A stretch of 9,032 nucleotides of DNA from contig CALHVH010000082.1 of assembly GCA_938039225.1 (NCBI GenBank), forward strand, positions 1 to 9,032. The letters run 5' to 3'. Each line of letters begins with the position of its first letter. Position 1 is the first letter of the stretch. Origin of the DNA: an uncultured Gammaproteobacteria bacterium (lineage in GTDB: Bacteria; Pseudomonadota; Gammaproteobacteria; Steroidobacterales; JABDMI01). The notes below the pieces were generated by a model. The model did not search any database, was not told the origin of the DNA, and was given only the letters and a program-made list of their open reading frames with translations. Positions 1 to 6,642 of the stretch are shown one piece after another. The translations under genes and the position numbers were made by a program.

Positions 1-2991
1 GAAGTTGAAGCAGAAGCTAGTTCTGAAAGCGATATGCTCTTAAATGATAGAGATGTAAGTGATTTGTATGCTGAGCTCTTAAAAAAGGCAAAACTTTTTG
101 ATGAAGAGAATGATTTTGAAGTCGAGGTTCAGGAGTATTCTGAACAGCAAAGAGAAGTTTTCGATATTTTTGTTGAAGAGCTACAGGAATTAAGCGATGA
201 GCTGGCTGATCTCTCAACTACTGAACAAGCATTGGTTAAACTCGCCTTTCATAGCGATAGAATCAGTAACTTAAAAGATGCTGCAGAACTGATTGAATAC
301 AATGGTTTAATTGAACAATTAACTGAGATATCACATGCTGTTGATGTCAGCATTAATAATCCTACTGATGAAAATATAAAATCTATTATTGTATGGCCAT
401 TTGTTTTAAAGAAATTTATTGATGAAGGTCAAAACTCTACAACCATTAGTTTAATCCATTTATTTAATAACAGTATTAAAGGTCCTGAAGAGCAATCTAA
501 TATTGCAGAAGTCATTCAGAAATTATCTACTTTAGAAGCTCCAGAGCTAGAACGCGATATAGCTTATAGAGAAACAGTTGCTTCACTTGAGGATTTGTCC
601 TTGAGCATACCGGACGATGCCGATCAATTAATGCTGCAAAGTTTTATTGACGAATTACCGGAGCAATCGGCTGAATTTTCAAGAGCGATTCTTGGATTTA
701 TAGAAAATCAATTTTTTAGTGATTTAGATATTGCTAGACGAATTGTTCATACCATAAAAGGCTCGGGTAATACCGTAGGTGTTATTGGTTTAGCAAATTT
801 CACTCACCAGCTTGAAGATATTTTAGATGTTCTCGCTAAAAAACAGATGTTAGCCGAAGGTGATTTGGCTGAACTTCTGATGGAGTCTGCTGATAGTTTA
901 GAGGCAATGACTGAGTCATTGCTAGAATCAACTGAATTTCCTCTTGAGGCAGTAGGTGTTTATCAGCGCATTCTAGATTGGGCAAATGCTCTTGATCAAG
1001 GCGGATTTCCACAGGACATTACGCCTCCTAGGATAGAGGGTCAAGATGAAACTGCAAGTAGTTACGAGCTAGAGCTTGTAAGTTCTGATGCATCAAAAGC
1101 GACTCCAGAATCAAATCAAAAACTATTAGGAAGAGAGTTGCTCAAGCCTGAACTTCCTGCCGCAAAAACAGAAAATGTGGAAGCAACTAAAGTTGCCAGT
1201 ACAGTACGTGTGCCGGACGCACTTATTGATAACCTAATTAGAATTGCTGGCGAAAATATGATTTCCTCGGGGCGTATCGCGGAACATACTAGAACCACTA
1301 AGCAAAATTTACAAGCGCTTAGAAAAGAACATACAAATCTAAATTTATTAATGTCTGAGTTAGAGCAGTTAGTTTTTATTCGTGGTGTTAGTTCTAACCG
1401 TGATAAAAAAGACAATGAGTTTGATCCCTTAGAGATTGAAGAATATAACGAGCTTCATACAGCTACTCAACGTTTGATTGAGTCTGTAGTGGATTGTTTG
1501 GGTATGCTTGATTCAAGTATTGACGATGTTGTTAATCTAGAGTCGGTTGCTGTTGATCAAATGCAATTACAAAGACAAAACCAAAATAATGTTATTCAAA
1601 TGAGAATGTTACCTGTATCTCATTTAAGTAGTCGTTTTGGTAGGGCAATCAGACAAGCTTGTAGATTAACCGGAAAGAAAATTGATTTTAATTTGGTGGG
1701 CGAAAATACTTTAGTAGATAGTAATATTTTACAGCAACTCGTTGATCCTATTATGCATATTCTACGTAATGCAATCGATCATGGAATTGAGTCACCTGAT
1801 GAGCGCTTGCGTTTAGGTAAGCCAGAAGTTGGTAATATTACTTTGAAGTTTGATAGAGTGGGTGATCAAATTATGGTTCATTGTTTTGACGATGGGCAAG
1901 GTTTGGATCACGAAAAAATTATGGCCAAGGCTATTGAAAAAGATTTGATTAGCGACGCTTACACAGAATTAACTCCTGAAGAAGTAACTAGATTTATCTT
2001 GATTCCTGGATTCTCCACTAAGAATGAAGTGTCTCAAGTGTCTGGGCGTGGAATTGGCATGGATGTGGTAAATCAGAGAATCAAGGAGATTAAAGGTAAT
2101 TTATCAATTAAGAGTTTTCAAGGTTATGGCACAACAATATCAGTGTCATTACCAGTCAGTTTGATGTCAACTCATGCATTGCTTGTTGATATAAATAACA
2201 AGCGTATGGCAGTCAGTAACCATGGCGTAGAAGATGTGGTTTATCTAGATGAAAATAGTATTAGGGATCTCAATGGTAAGAACATTCTTGAGTGGCGAAA
2301 CGAATTATTAAATACCTATTCCTTATCGTCGCTATTACATATGCCTTCATTTAGTGAAAATAAAATTGCTATCATTATCCGTTTGTCAGATGCTACCTAT
2401 AAGGCCATTACTGTTCCAATGATCATTGATAGTAGGGACTTAGTGCTAAAACCTTTGAGTAAGTATTTACCCAGAGTTGATGGTATTGTTGGTGCTTCAA
2501 TTTTGGGTGATGGTCGAGTGACACCGGTAATTGATTTAACTGAGTTAAATACCGATACAGTCGCTGATCAATATATTATTAACAGACACTCTGGTTTGGT
2601 TGAAGAAGAATATAATAAAAAATTACCTTGTATCTTGGTAGTTGATGATTCTCTGAGTGCTAGACGCTCAATGAGTGACTTTGTAACCGATTTAGGTTAT
2701 TCGGTTGTTACCGCAAAAGACGGTATTGAGGCTCAGCAGGTATTAGAAACGAACTCTGTTCTAGGTATTATTACCGATCTTGAGATGCCGCGAATGAATG
2801 GAATAGATTTGGCTCGTCACTTAAAAACACGTGATGATTATTCAAGTATTCCTGTGATGATGGTTACCTCACGTTCAACTGAAAAGCATAAAGAATTGGC
2901 TCTTAAAGCGGGTGTTGATCATTATTTCATTAAACCTTTTGATGAAGATCGCATGGCTAGAGTTATTAACGAAAGTTTAGCAGTAGCTTAA
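1..2991 (+). CDS. chpA: ChpA-like hybrid chemosensory histidine kinase (CheA family with HPt, kinase, CheW-like and receiver domains), 5' partial
   Basis: The reading frame is open to the left edge, so the N-terminus is missing; the ATG at 34 is internal. In order one sees: a degenerate HPt-like helical segment (about 150-350; His codon 250-252 but no K-G after it) followed by a W-P motif (394-399); a canonical HPt domain (about 610-950) with phospho-acceptor His 748-750 in HTIKGSGNTVG; a linker without an obvious P2 domain; a dimerisation domain from about 1204; an ATPase with the N box (LRNAIDHG, Asn 1768), G1 (DDGQG from 1888) and G2 (GRGIGMDVV from 2044); a CheW-like regulatory domain (about 2160-2610); and a C-terminal receiver with Asp-Asp at 2644-2649, phospho-acceptor Asp 2776, Thr 2866 and Lys 2932. 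Several HPt units plus a receiver is the layout of ChpA/PilL, which controls type IV pilus twitching and surface responses through PilG/PilH-type regulators; flagellar CheA has one HPt and no receiver. All catalytic residues of the visible kinase and receiver are intact. The two CheW-like genes downstream support the assignment. Confidence 0.93.
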   Translation, partial: EVEAEASSESDMLLNDRDVSDLYAELLKKAKLFDEENDFEVEVQEYSEQQREVFDIFVEELQELSDELADLSTTEQALVKLAFHSDRISNLKDAAELIEYNGLIEQLTEISHAVDVSINNPTDENIKSIIVWPFVLKKFIDEGQNSTTISLIHLFNNSIKGPEEQSNIAEVIQKLSTLEAPELERDIAYRETVASLEDLSLSIPDDADQLMLQSFIDELPEQSAEFSRAILGFIENQFFSDLDIARRIVHTIKGSGNTVGVIGLANFTHQLEDILDVLAKKQMLAEGDLAELLMESADSLEAMTESLLESTEFPLEAVGVYQRILDWANALDQGGFPQDITPPRIEGQDETASSYELELVSSDASKATPESNQKLLGRELLKPELPAAKTENVEATKVASTVRVPDALIDNLIRIAGENMISSGRIAEHTRTTKQNLQALRKEHTNLNLLMSELEQLVFIRGVSSNRDKKDNEFDPLEIEEYNELHTATQRLIESVVDCLGMLDSSIDDVVNLESVAVDQMQLQRQNQNNVIQMRMLPVSHLSSRFGRAIRQACRLTGKKIDFNLVGENTLVDSNILQQLVDPIMHILRNAIDHGIESPDERLRLGKPEVGNITLKFDRVGDQIMVHCFDDGQGLDHEKIMAKAIEKDLISDAYTELTPEEVTRFILIPGFSTKNEVSQVSGRGIGMDVVNQRIKEIKGNLSIKSFQGYGTTISVSLPVSLMSTHALLVDINNKRMAVSNHGVEDVVYLDENSIRDLNGKNILEWRNELLNTYSLSSLLHMPSFSENKIAIIIRLSDATYKAITVPMIIDSRDLVLKPLSKYLPRVDGIVGASILGDGRVTPVIDLTELNTDTVADQYIINRHSGLVEEEYNKKLPCILVVDDSLSARRSMSDFVTDLGYSVVTAKDGIEAQQVLETNSVLGIITDLEMPRMNGIDLARHLKTRDDYSSIPVMMVTSRSTEKHKELALKAGVDHYFIKPFDEDRMARVINESLAVA

Positions 2992-2993
2992 TA

Positions 2994-3404
2994 ATGAAAA
3001 AAATTGCTTACGGGTTAGTTAGTATTGCAGGGCAAAATTTTGGTTTGCCGGTTAATGCTATTAGAACTATTCAGGCTTACGATGGTTCGCCAAAACTTGA
3101 TGATAAACATTTACTCTCATTGTCTGGGGTTGATTTTATTGTTAAGCATCTTACAGAAGGAAGAAATATTCCTCCACGTAAATTAATTGTAGTATTTAAT
3201 TCAGACAAGCATTTGGCATTGTTTGTTGATGAGTTTCAATCAATAGAAATTCCCATTGATTTGATTCACCCGGTTCCAGGTATAATGCGCTCTGATACTT
3301 CATTTGTACATGATATTTACTACGACGAAAAGTTAGAGAAAATTGTTTATTTATGCGAGATTGATAACTTTTGTCATTACTTGAGTGAGCGCGATGTTGA
3401 TTGA
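2994..3404 (+). CDS. CheW-like adaptor protein, divergent (first of two)
   Basis: This 136-residue protein starts two bases after the kinase stop codon. No clear Shine-Dalgarno sequence precedes the ATG, so translation is probably coupled to the kinase. It has the outline of a single CheW domain: an N-terminal beta strand with 'FGLPVNAIRTI' (the usual strand leading to the binding-site helix), then 'LIVVFNSDKHLALFVDEFQSI', which matches the second CheW subdomain where a hydrophobic strand is followed by V-D-E, and 'IHPVPGIM'. The central G-x-x-x-x-R-G motif of typical CheW is not evident; 'LSLSGVDFIVKHL' stands in its place. No signal peptide or membrane segment is seen, so it should be cytoplasmic. 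By position it corresponds to ChpC-type proteins that link receptor and ChpA, but I cannot assign PilI or ChpC from sequence alone. Family call fairly sure, exact role inferred. Confidence 0.72.
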   Translation: MKKIAYGLVSIAGQNFGLPVNAIRTIQAYDGSPKLDDKHLLSLSGVDFIVKHLTEGRNIPPRKLIVVFNSDKHLALFVDEFQSIEIPIDLIHPVPGIMRSDTSFVHDIYYDEKLEKIVYLCEIDNFCHYLSERDVD

Positions 3405-3831
3405 GCAAAAAAAAGTTGATACGTGGTTATGCACTATAGGTGGTAAAAATATTGCAATTGCAAATAATCGATTGAAGATGTTAGTAGAACAGCCAAATAC
3501 AATCAGTATTGTTGGCGCTCCTGACTTATATAATCGTATGCTTTTTTTACAAGGAAAGTTTTACCCTATTGTGAACGTTAAACCTTTGCTTACTGACAAT
3601 GCTGATCTTCAAGTAGCGGCATTAGTTTTGTATAAAGACTTTGATACAAGTTTAGTTACGTATGGTGCGATTGAGTTTGATAGAATTCCAGAAAAAATTT
3701 TAGTATCGGATGATATGTCAATAAATTTGACTGAATTACCAACTGGTATTTCTGGCTATTCCTTAGCAGGGTTTGAGTATGTTAATAAAAAAATTGGCGT
3801 GCTAGATGTTGATAAGATCTTTAATCTGTAA
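3394..3831 (+). CDS. CheW-like adaptor protein, divergent (second of two)
   Basis: This protein of 145 residues begins inside the end of the preceding gene. The ATG at 3394 gives an 11-nt overlap and has purine-rich GAGTGAG (3383-3389) just upstream; a GTG at 3385 would add three residues but has no ribosome binding site, so the ATG is preferred. CheW-like features are 'IAIANNRLKMLVEQP' near the N-terminus, 'LYNRMLFLQGKFYPIVNVKPLL', which mirrors the CheW pattern of a glycine turn followed by strand I-P-V-V-D-L, and the C-terminal 'AGFEYVNKKIGVLDVDKIF', which mirrors the last strand ending in L-D. The first CheW-like protein keeps the second-subdomain signature better, whereas this one keeps the first-subdomain and C-terminal signatures. 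It probably acts as a scaffold for the ChpA array; the receptor partner is outside the window. It is the last gene before the terminator at 3854-3881. Confidence 0.7.
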   Translation: MLIEQKKVDTWLCTIGGKNIAIANNRLKMLVEQPNTISIVGAPDLYNRMLFLQGKFYPIVNVKPLLTDNADLQVAALVLYKDFDTSLVTYGAIEFDRIPEKILVSDDMSINLTELPTGISGYSLAGFEYVNKKIGVLDVDKIFNL

Positions 3832-3853
3832 TCTTACAGAAACTATTAGGTAA

Positions 3854-3881
3854 AAAAAAGCCAGCTAATGCTGGCTTTTTT
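3854..3881. terminator. Bidirectional intrinsic terminator between the chemosensory operon and the convergent porin-like gene
   Basis: A perfect 12-bp inverted repeat (3854-3865 with 3870-3881) encloses the loop TAAT. Its core is GCCAGC/GCTGGC and its outer part is A-tract/T-tract, so RNA from either strand forms a GC stem followed by a U run. It lies 22 nt after the second CheW-like stop codon and 19 nt from the stop codon of the minus-strand gene, which is the expected place for a terminator shared by convergent genes. Confidence 0.9.
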
Positions 3882-3900
3882 GTTTGTTTTTCAAATAATC

Positions 3901-4545
3901 TTAGAAAGATTTTCCAACTGAAAATACAACTCGTCCATCTAGACCGTCAATATCGGTATCGTAATAACCTAATCCAAAGTCTAGATCATTAAATGATTTG
4001 CTTAGTGCAATTGAGTAATCAGTGTAGTCGCCATCGCCATCGAAGGAGTAGTTGCCTACGTGCAATCCTAAACCAAAGTCATTTCCGAGATCAAAATCAT
4101 AACCTAACTCAAGGTATGTGCTTTCGTTATCAACGTCATATGATAGCTTACCGCTAACACCTGAATGACTTAAGCCAAGGTAGATTTCGTTGAAGTCAAC
4201 ATCACCAGCATCATCAAAATATAAATACTGAATAAAGCCTACATCAACACCTAAACCATTAGAAAGCTCTGTTGACCAACCGCCGTAAAAATCTAGCTCC
4301 ATATTCTCAACATCGCCAAAGTCTACGTTTGATGCCCACGTGCCAACATAAAAACCGTTATCCCCTGACCAATCAAGTCCACCTTGTATTGCTGGGTTTT
4401 CATTGGTTTGAGTAACTCCACGCCAAACATAGTCAGTGGCTAGTGTTACATTTGCAGATATTTCGTTATCATTTGCAAAAGTTGATGTGCTTACAGTTGT
4501 GCTTAACAGAGTAAGACTTATTGCTGCTAATATTTTTTTATTCAT
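3901..4545 (-). CDS. Gcw_chp/TorF-family outer-membrane beta-barrel protein
   Basis: This 214-residue secreted protein reads right to left. The ATG at 4545 is chosen over the in-frame TTG at 4557 because TTGGA, a Shine-Dalgarno-like GGA, lies about 7 nt before the ATG and includes the TTG itself. The N-terminus is a textbook signal peptide: MNKK, a hydrophobic stretch, then cleavage after 'TSTFA'. The mature start 'ANVTLATDYVWRGVTQT' followed by 'NPAIQGGLDWS' and 'GFYVGTWASNVDF' is the hallmark of the Gcw_chp family (TIGR02001/PF09694, annotated as TorF putative porin). The rest alternates aromatic and small residues as amphipathic strands, and the last residue is Phe, the usual signal for BAM-dependent barrel insertion. 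The protein is strikingly rich in Asp and Gly. Substrate and function are not established for most members; pore formation is an inference from the family name. Confidence 0.88.
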   Translation of the reverse strand: MNKKILAAISLTLLSTTVSTSTFANDNEISANVTLATDYVWRGVTQTNENPAIQGGLDWSGDNGFYVGTWASNVDFGDVENMELDFYGGWSTELSNGLGVDVGFIQYLYFDDAGDVDFNEIYLGLSHSGVSGKLSYDVDNESTYLELGYDFDLGNDFGLGLHVGNYSFDGDGDYTDYSIALSKSFNDLDFGLGYYDTDIDGLDGRVVFSVGKSF

Positions 4546-4617
4546 AATTATGTCCAAGTTAAAATTTGTTTTTCGAATTTAAAATATGTTAAGTTTAATA
4601 GTAAAAATAATCCCCGT

Positions 4618-4626
4618 ATTATAACA
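4618..4626 (-). promoter_or_regulatory. Extended -10 promoter of the Gcw_chp/TorF-like gene
   Basis: On the minus strand the sequence reads TGTTATAAT: a perfect TATAAT hexamer (4623-4618) preceded by the TGn extension. No good -35 box lies 16-18 bp upstream, which is typical of extended -10 promoters. Transcription would start near 4611 and leave a leader of about 65 nt before the ATG at 4545. Confidence 0.6.
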
Positions 4627-4736
4627 TAAAATAGCTTAAATTTACTGCAGACTAATAGGTATAAAATATAAAAGTATTCTGTTTTATTTTAGATGATAAA
4701 TTAAATGTAAAAAATGATTAAGATATGAAAATATTC

Positions 4737-4784
4737 CACTTGCCTTGAGAGACAAATTTTCAAAAATAAGGATGAAGACAAGTG
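4737..4784. repeat. Imperfect inverted repeat in the intergenic region
   Basis: CACTTGCCTT (4737-4746) and AAGACAAGTG (4775-4784) are complementary at nine of ten positions around a 28-nt spacer. The spacer is too long and the sequence after the repeat is not T-rich enough for a normal terminator. It may be a protein binding site, a weak RNA hairpin or chance. Confidence 0.4.
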
Positions 4785-4880
4785 ACTATTTGCAAATTAA
4801 TGAGTCGCTTAATATTAAAATAATACTTCAAATGGAATGTAAGACTAAGTTTTTTAAGTGGCAAATATATTAAACGCCAA

Positions 4881-5753
4881 CTAGGTTTTTTGTTCCAATG
4901 CATAAGGTGGGTTATAAATTGTTAATCCTGTATCTTCGAACTCTTTAGCAAGCACAATTTTTTTGAGTTTATCCAATTGGATTACAGCTAGGCAGAAAAA
5001 ATTTTCCTGAAACTTAATGTAATTTATTACCTCACCCAATGATGTCTCTTTGAGTGAGATTTTCTCGCCTGGAGATAATTCGGTTTGTGACTTAATAAGA
5101 AGTGTTCTTCTTTTAATCCTTCCTAGGTGTTGCATGCGAGCAATGATTTCTTGCCCTGTATAACAACCTTTATTGAAACTGATTCCTTCTAACACATCCA
5201 TGTTGAGCATTTGTGCCACAAAGTGTTCTTGGGTTTGAGGATTAACTTCTGGTATGACATTTAGAATTTTAAGAAGAGTCCAATGAGCTTCATCGTCTAA
5301 ATCAATATTCAACGTTTTATCAGAAAAACCAATGCTTAAGTTTGCGTGCTTGGCCAGATTAAACTGGTCTTCAAAAACACTTTGATTTTCTGTTGTGCTA
5401 TTCCACAAACCGTAAAGATAAATTTCTTGGGCATGTGAAAATTTAACTTTAGAACGCATTACATATTTACTGAGGTGCTTTAGGCTTTCGTCTAACATGC
5501 TGCTTGGTATCACCAGCCAGAAGAGATCCTTTGACTTTTTGTAGATGTAAGCTGAGACTATCAGGCGTCCTTTAGGGTTACTTAATCCAGCAAAACACGC
5601 ACTTTTATCAGCTAAATTTATAATATTCTGGCTAAATTGTCCTTGTAAAAATGTCGCTGCATCTGCGCCTTCTGCTTGCAGAATTGTTGAGTTCTTTAAT
5701 AGGGCTTGACCACTGGACTCTAAAAGGTCTGAATGAAAATTGTGCATATGCAT
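4881..5753 (-). CDS. ygfZ: YgfZ/GcvT-family folate-binding protein (Fe-S cluster maintenance)
   Basis: This 290-residue cytoplasmic protein reads right to left. It carries the YgfZ signature K-G-C-Y-x-G-Q-E (residues 195-202, 'KGCYTGQE', codons about 5148-5171) with the conserved Cys197, followed by the basic 'LGRIKRR' segment. Upstream are family features 'ATFLQGQFSQNI' and 'LSNPKGRLIVSAYIY', which belong to the tetrahydrofolate-binding GcvT-like fold. YgfZ is known in E. coli and in mitochondria (IBA57) to be needed for full activity of some Fe-S enzymes; its exact reaction is unsettled. At 290 residues it is somewhat shorter than the E. coli protein, mainly towards the C-terminus. The ATG at 5753 has no visible Shine-Dalgarno sequence, and neither does a second ATG at 5747, so the start is uncertain by two codons. 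It is transcribed away from the complex II genes. Confidence 0.93.
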   Translation of the reverse strand: MHMHNFHSDLLESSGQALLKNSTILQAEGADAATFLQGQFSQNIINLADKSACFAGLSNPKGRLIVSAYIYKKSKDLFWLVIPSSMLDESLKHLSKYVMRSKVKFSHAQEIYLYGLWNSTTENQSVFEDQFNLAKHANLSIGFSDKTLNIDLDDEAHWTLLKILNVIPEVNPQTQEHFVAQMLNMDVLEGISFNKGCYTGQEIIARMQHLGRIKRRTLLIKSQTELSPGEKISLKETSLGEVINYIKFQENFFCLAVIQLDKLKKIVLAKEFEDTGLTIYNPPYALEQKT

Positions 5754-5772
5754 ATTTTAATATTATCGTTGG

Positions 5773-5801
5773 TATTTACATAGAGCTATGAAGCTTGTCA
5801 A
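5773..5801 (-). promoter_or_regulatory. ygfZ: Candidate ygfZ promoter with a consensus -35 box
   Basis: On the minus strand a perfect TTGACA (5801-5796) is followed after 17 bp by TAAATA (5778-5773), a weak -10 box. Transcription would start about 12 nt before the ygfZ ATG, giving a very short leader, consistent with the missing Shine-Dalgarno sequence. A GATAAT at 5767-5762 is a better -10 hexamer but is too far from this -35. Confidence 0.38.
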
Positions 5802-5803
5802 TG

Positions 5804-5832
5804 TTGAGAAATTACTCACATTCTTAAATAAT
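5804..5832 (+). promoter_or_regulatory. Candidate promoter of the SDHAF4-sdh operon
   Basis: TTGAGA (5804-5809) and AATAAT (5827-5832) are separated by 17 bp, each with one mismatch to the sigma70 consensus. This would give a leader of about 145 nt before the ATG at 5986. The -35 box begins two bases after the -35 box of the divergent ygfZ promoter candidate. Confidence 0.42.
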
Positions 5833-5985
5833 CTATGGGGCTTACTTAAGTCGTATAGTTTATAGGTTTTATTGCCTTGAATGCGGAATTCAGCGACAAT
5901 ACTACAAATTTGATGGGAACTATAGGGATTTAAGTACCTGTATTAACTCGAAATTTTTTACAAACTTCTTGCTCGGCAATTAATA

Positions 5986-6210
5986 ATGACTGATTCAACA
6001 ACTCTTGACTCCAAGAAAAATGCAGCAAGCCCACTATCAAAAATTGATGTGGTGGTTGAGTCGCCTAGTCTCAAGTCTGAAAGTGCACAAGAAGAAAATG
6101 ATTCTCAGGTGAGTAGCAAAACAAAAGCTAAAGAATTTGGTGGACGCGGTGGTTTGGAACCAACGCGTTTTGGTGACTGGGAAAAAAACGGTCGCTGCAT
6201 TGATTTTTAA
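5986..6210 (+). CDS. SDHAF4-like succinate dehydrogenase assembly factor (DUF1674)
   Basis: This 74-residue protein has a variable, polar and probably disordered N-terminal two thirds (rich in Ser, Lys and Glu). The conserved C-terminal block covers about residues 49-74: 'KEFGGRGGLEPTRFGDWEK' then 'GRCIDF' at the very end. The pattern G-G-x-x-G-x-E-P-T-R-[FY]-G-D-W-E-x-x-G-R-x-x-D-F is diagnostic for DUF1674, the family of mitochondrial SDHAF4/Sdh8. That factor binds flavinylated catalytic subunit, limits its unproductive oxidation and promotes joining to the Fe-S subunit. The family link is seen in the sequence; the same role in this bacterium is inferred, strongly supported by its place 42 nt upstream of sdhC in the same orientation. 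The Shine-Dalgarno sequence is weak. Confidence 0.92.
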   Translation: MTDSTTLDSKKNAASPLSKIDVVVESPSLKSESAQEENDSQVSSKTKAKEFGGRGGLEPTRFGDWEKNGRCIDF

Positions 6211-6252
6211 AAATACTTATTAATAAAACATAAACACATAAGGCATTATCGA

Positions 6253-6642
6253 ATGAAACACATCGAACGACCTTTATCTCCTCATTTAGGAGTTTATAAA
6301 TGGCAAATTACCATGGTGATGTCCATATTGCACAGAGCAACGGGCGTTTTCCTTAGTATTGGCTTATTGATGCTAACCTGCTGGTTACTTGCTATCGCTA
6401 CGGGTAGTAGTGAGTATGCACAAGTTCTAGATTTTTTCCGCTCTATCCTTGGGCGTTTGTTGTTAATTGGATGGTCATTCGCATTTTTCTACCATTTTTG
6501 TAATGGCATCAGACATTTGTTTTGGGACACTGGCAGAGGTTTTGAAATCGAGCAAGTTAAAAAATCAGGCGTATTTACCATCATTACTGCAATCGTATTG
6601 ACGGCTGGCACGTGGTTCATCTTGTTAGGGGGTGCAGCATGA
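6253..6642 (+). CDS. sdhC: Succinate dehydrogenase cytochrome b556 subunit
   Basis: This 129-residue inner-membrane protein is the larger haem- and quinone-binding anchor of complex II. It begins with the family motif 'RPLSPHLGVYKW' (residues 6-17) and 'SILHRATG' (24-31), in which Ser24 and Arg28 align with the E. coli ubiquinone-site residues Ser27 and Arg31. His81 in 'FYHFCNGIRH' aligns with the haem b axial ligand His84 of E. coli. Three membrane helices are visible at about residues 22-50, 66-90 and 105-127, and the length is normal. AAGG at 6240-6243, 9 nt before the ATG, is the ribosome binding site. The stop codon overlaps the sdhD start as ATGA, a sign of coupled translation of the two anchors. 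Confidence 0.96.
   Translation: MKHIERPLSPHLGVYKWQITMVMSILHRATGVFLSIGLLMLTCWLLAIATGSSEYAQVLDFFRSILGRLLLIGWSFAFFYHFCNGIRHLFWDTGRGFEIEQVKKSGVFTIITAIVLTAGTWFILLGGAA
6627..6632 (+). promoter_or_regulatory. sdhD: Ribosome binding site that fixes the sdhD start
   Basis: AGGGGG lies 6 nt before the ATG at 6639, inside the end of sdhC. This supports 6639 rather than the in-frame upstream ATG at 6612, which lies in the last membrane helix of sdhC and would add nine residues unlike the SdhD family. Confidence 0.75.

Larger units (their letters stand above)
4546..4880. other. AT-rich intergenic region between the Gcw_chp/TorF-like gene and ygfZ
   Basis: These 335 bases hold no convincing gene. They contain the minus-strand extended -10 promoter near 4618-4626, an imperfect inverted repeat at 4737-4784, and short open stretches expected by chance in such AT-rich DNA. 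No classical hairpin with a U run follows the ygfZ stop codon at 4881, so how ygfZ transcription ends is unclear. The base composition is visibly more AT-rich than that of the flanking genes. Confidence 0.7.

Noticed and set aside
1116..1415. A 99-codon minus-strand open frame inside the kinase gene
   Set aside because: It lies wholly inside the dimerisation-domain coding region of chpA, whose protein motifs are intact. The antisense product has no recognisable domain, so it is a frame shadow.
3196..3408. A minus-strand open frame over the first CheW-like gene
   Set aside because: It is antisense to a gene with CheW-like features in a tight operon and has no family resemblance, so it is a shadow.
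4546..4557. A TTG start at 4557 for the Gcw_chp/TorF-like gene
   Set aside because: It would use part of the apparent Shine-Dalgarno sequence as codons and add four residues before a normal signal peptide starting MNKK.
4772..4873. A + strand ORF of 33 codons in the AT-rich gap, starting ATG after AAGG
   Set aside because: The AAGG directly abuts the ATG, so it cannot act as a Shine-Dalgarno site. The predicted peptide resembles nothing I recognise, and an open stretch of this size is expected by chance in the gap.
5788..5865. A + strand ORF of 25 codons upstream of the SDHAF4-like gene, a possible leader peptide
   Set aside because: It starts upstream of the candidate sdh promoter, so it would not be in that transcript. 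It has no well-spaced ribosome binding site and no run of regulatory codons.
6612..6638. An upstream ATG start for sdhD that adds nine residues
   Set aside because: The extension lies inside the last helix of sdhC and has no ribosome binding site, whereas the ATG at 6639 has AGGGGG at good spacing and the common ATGA overlap with sdhC.
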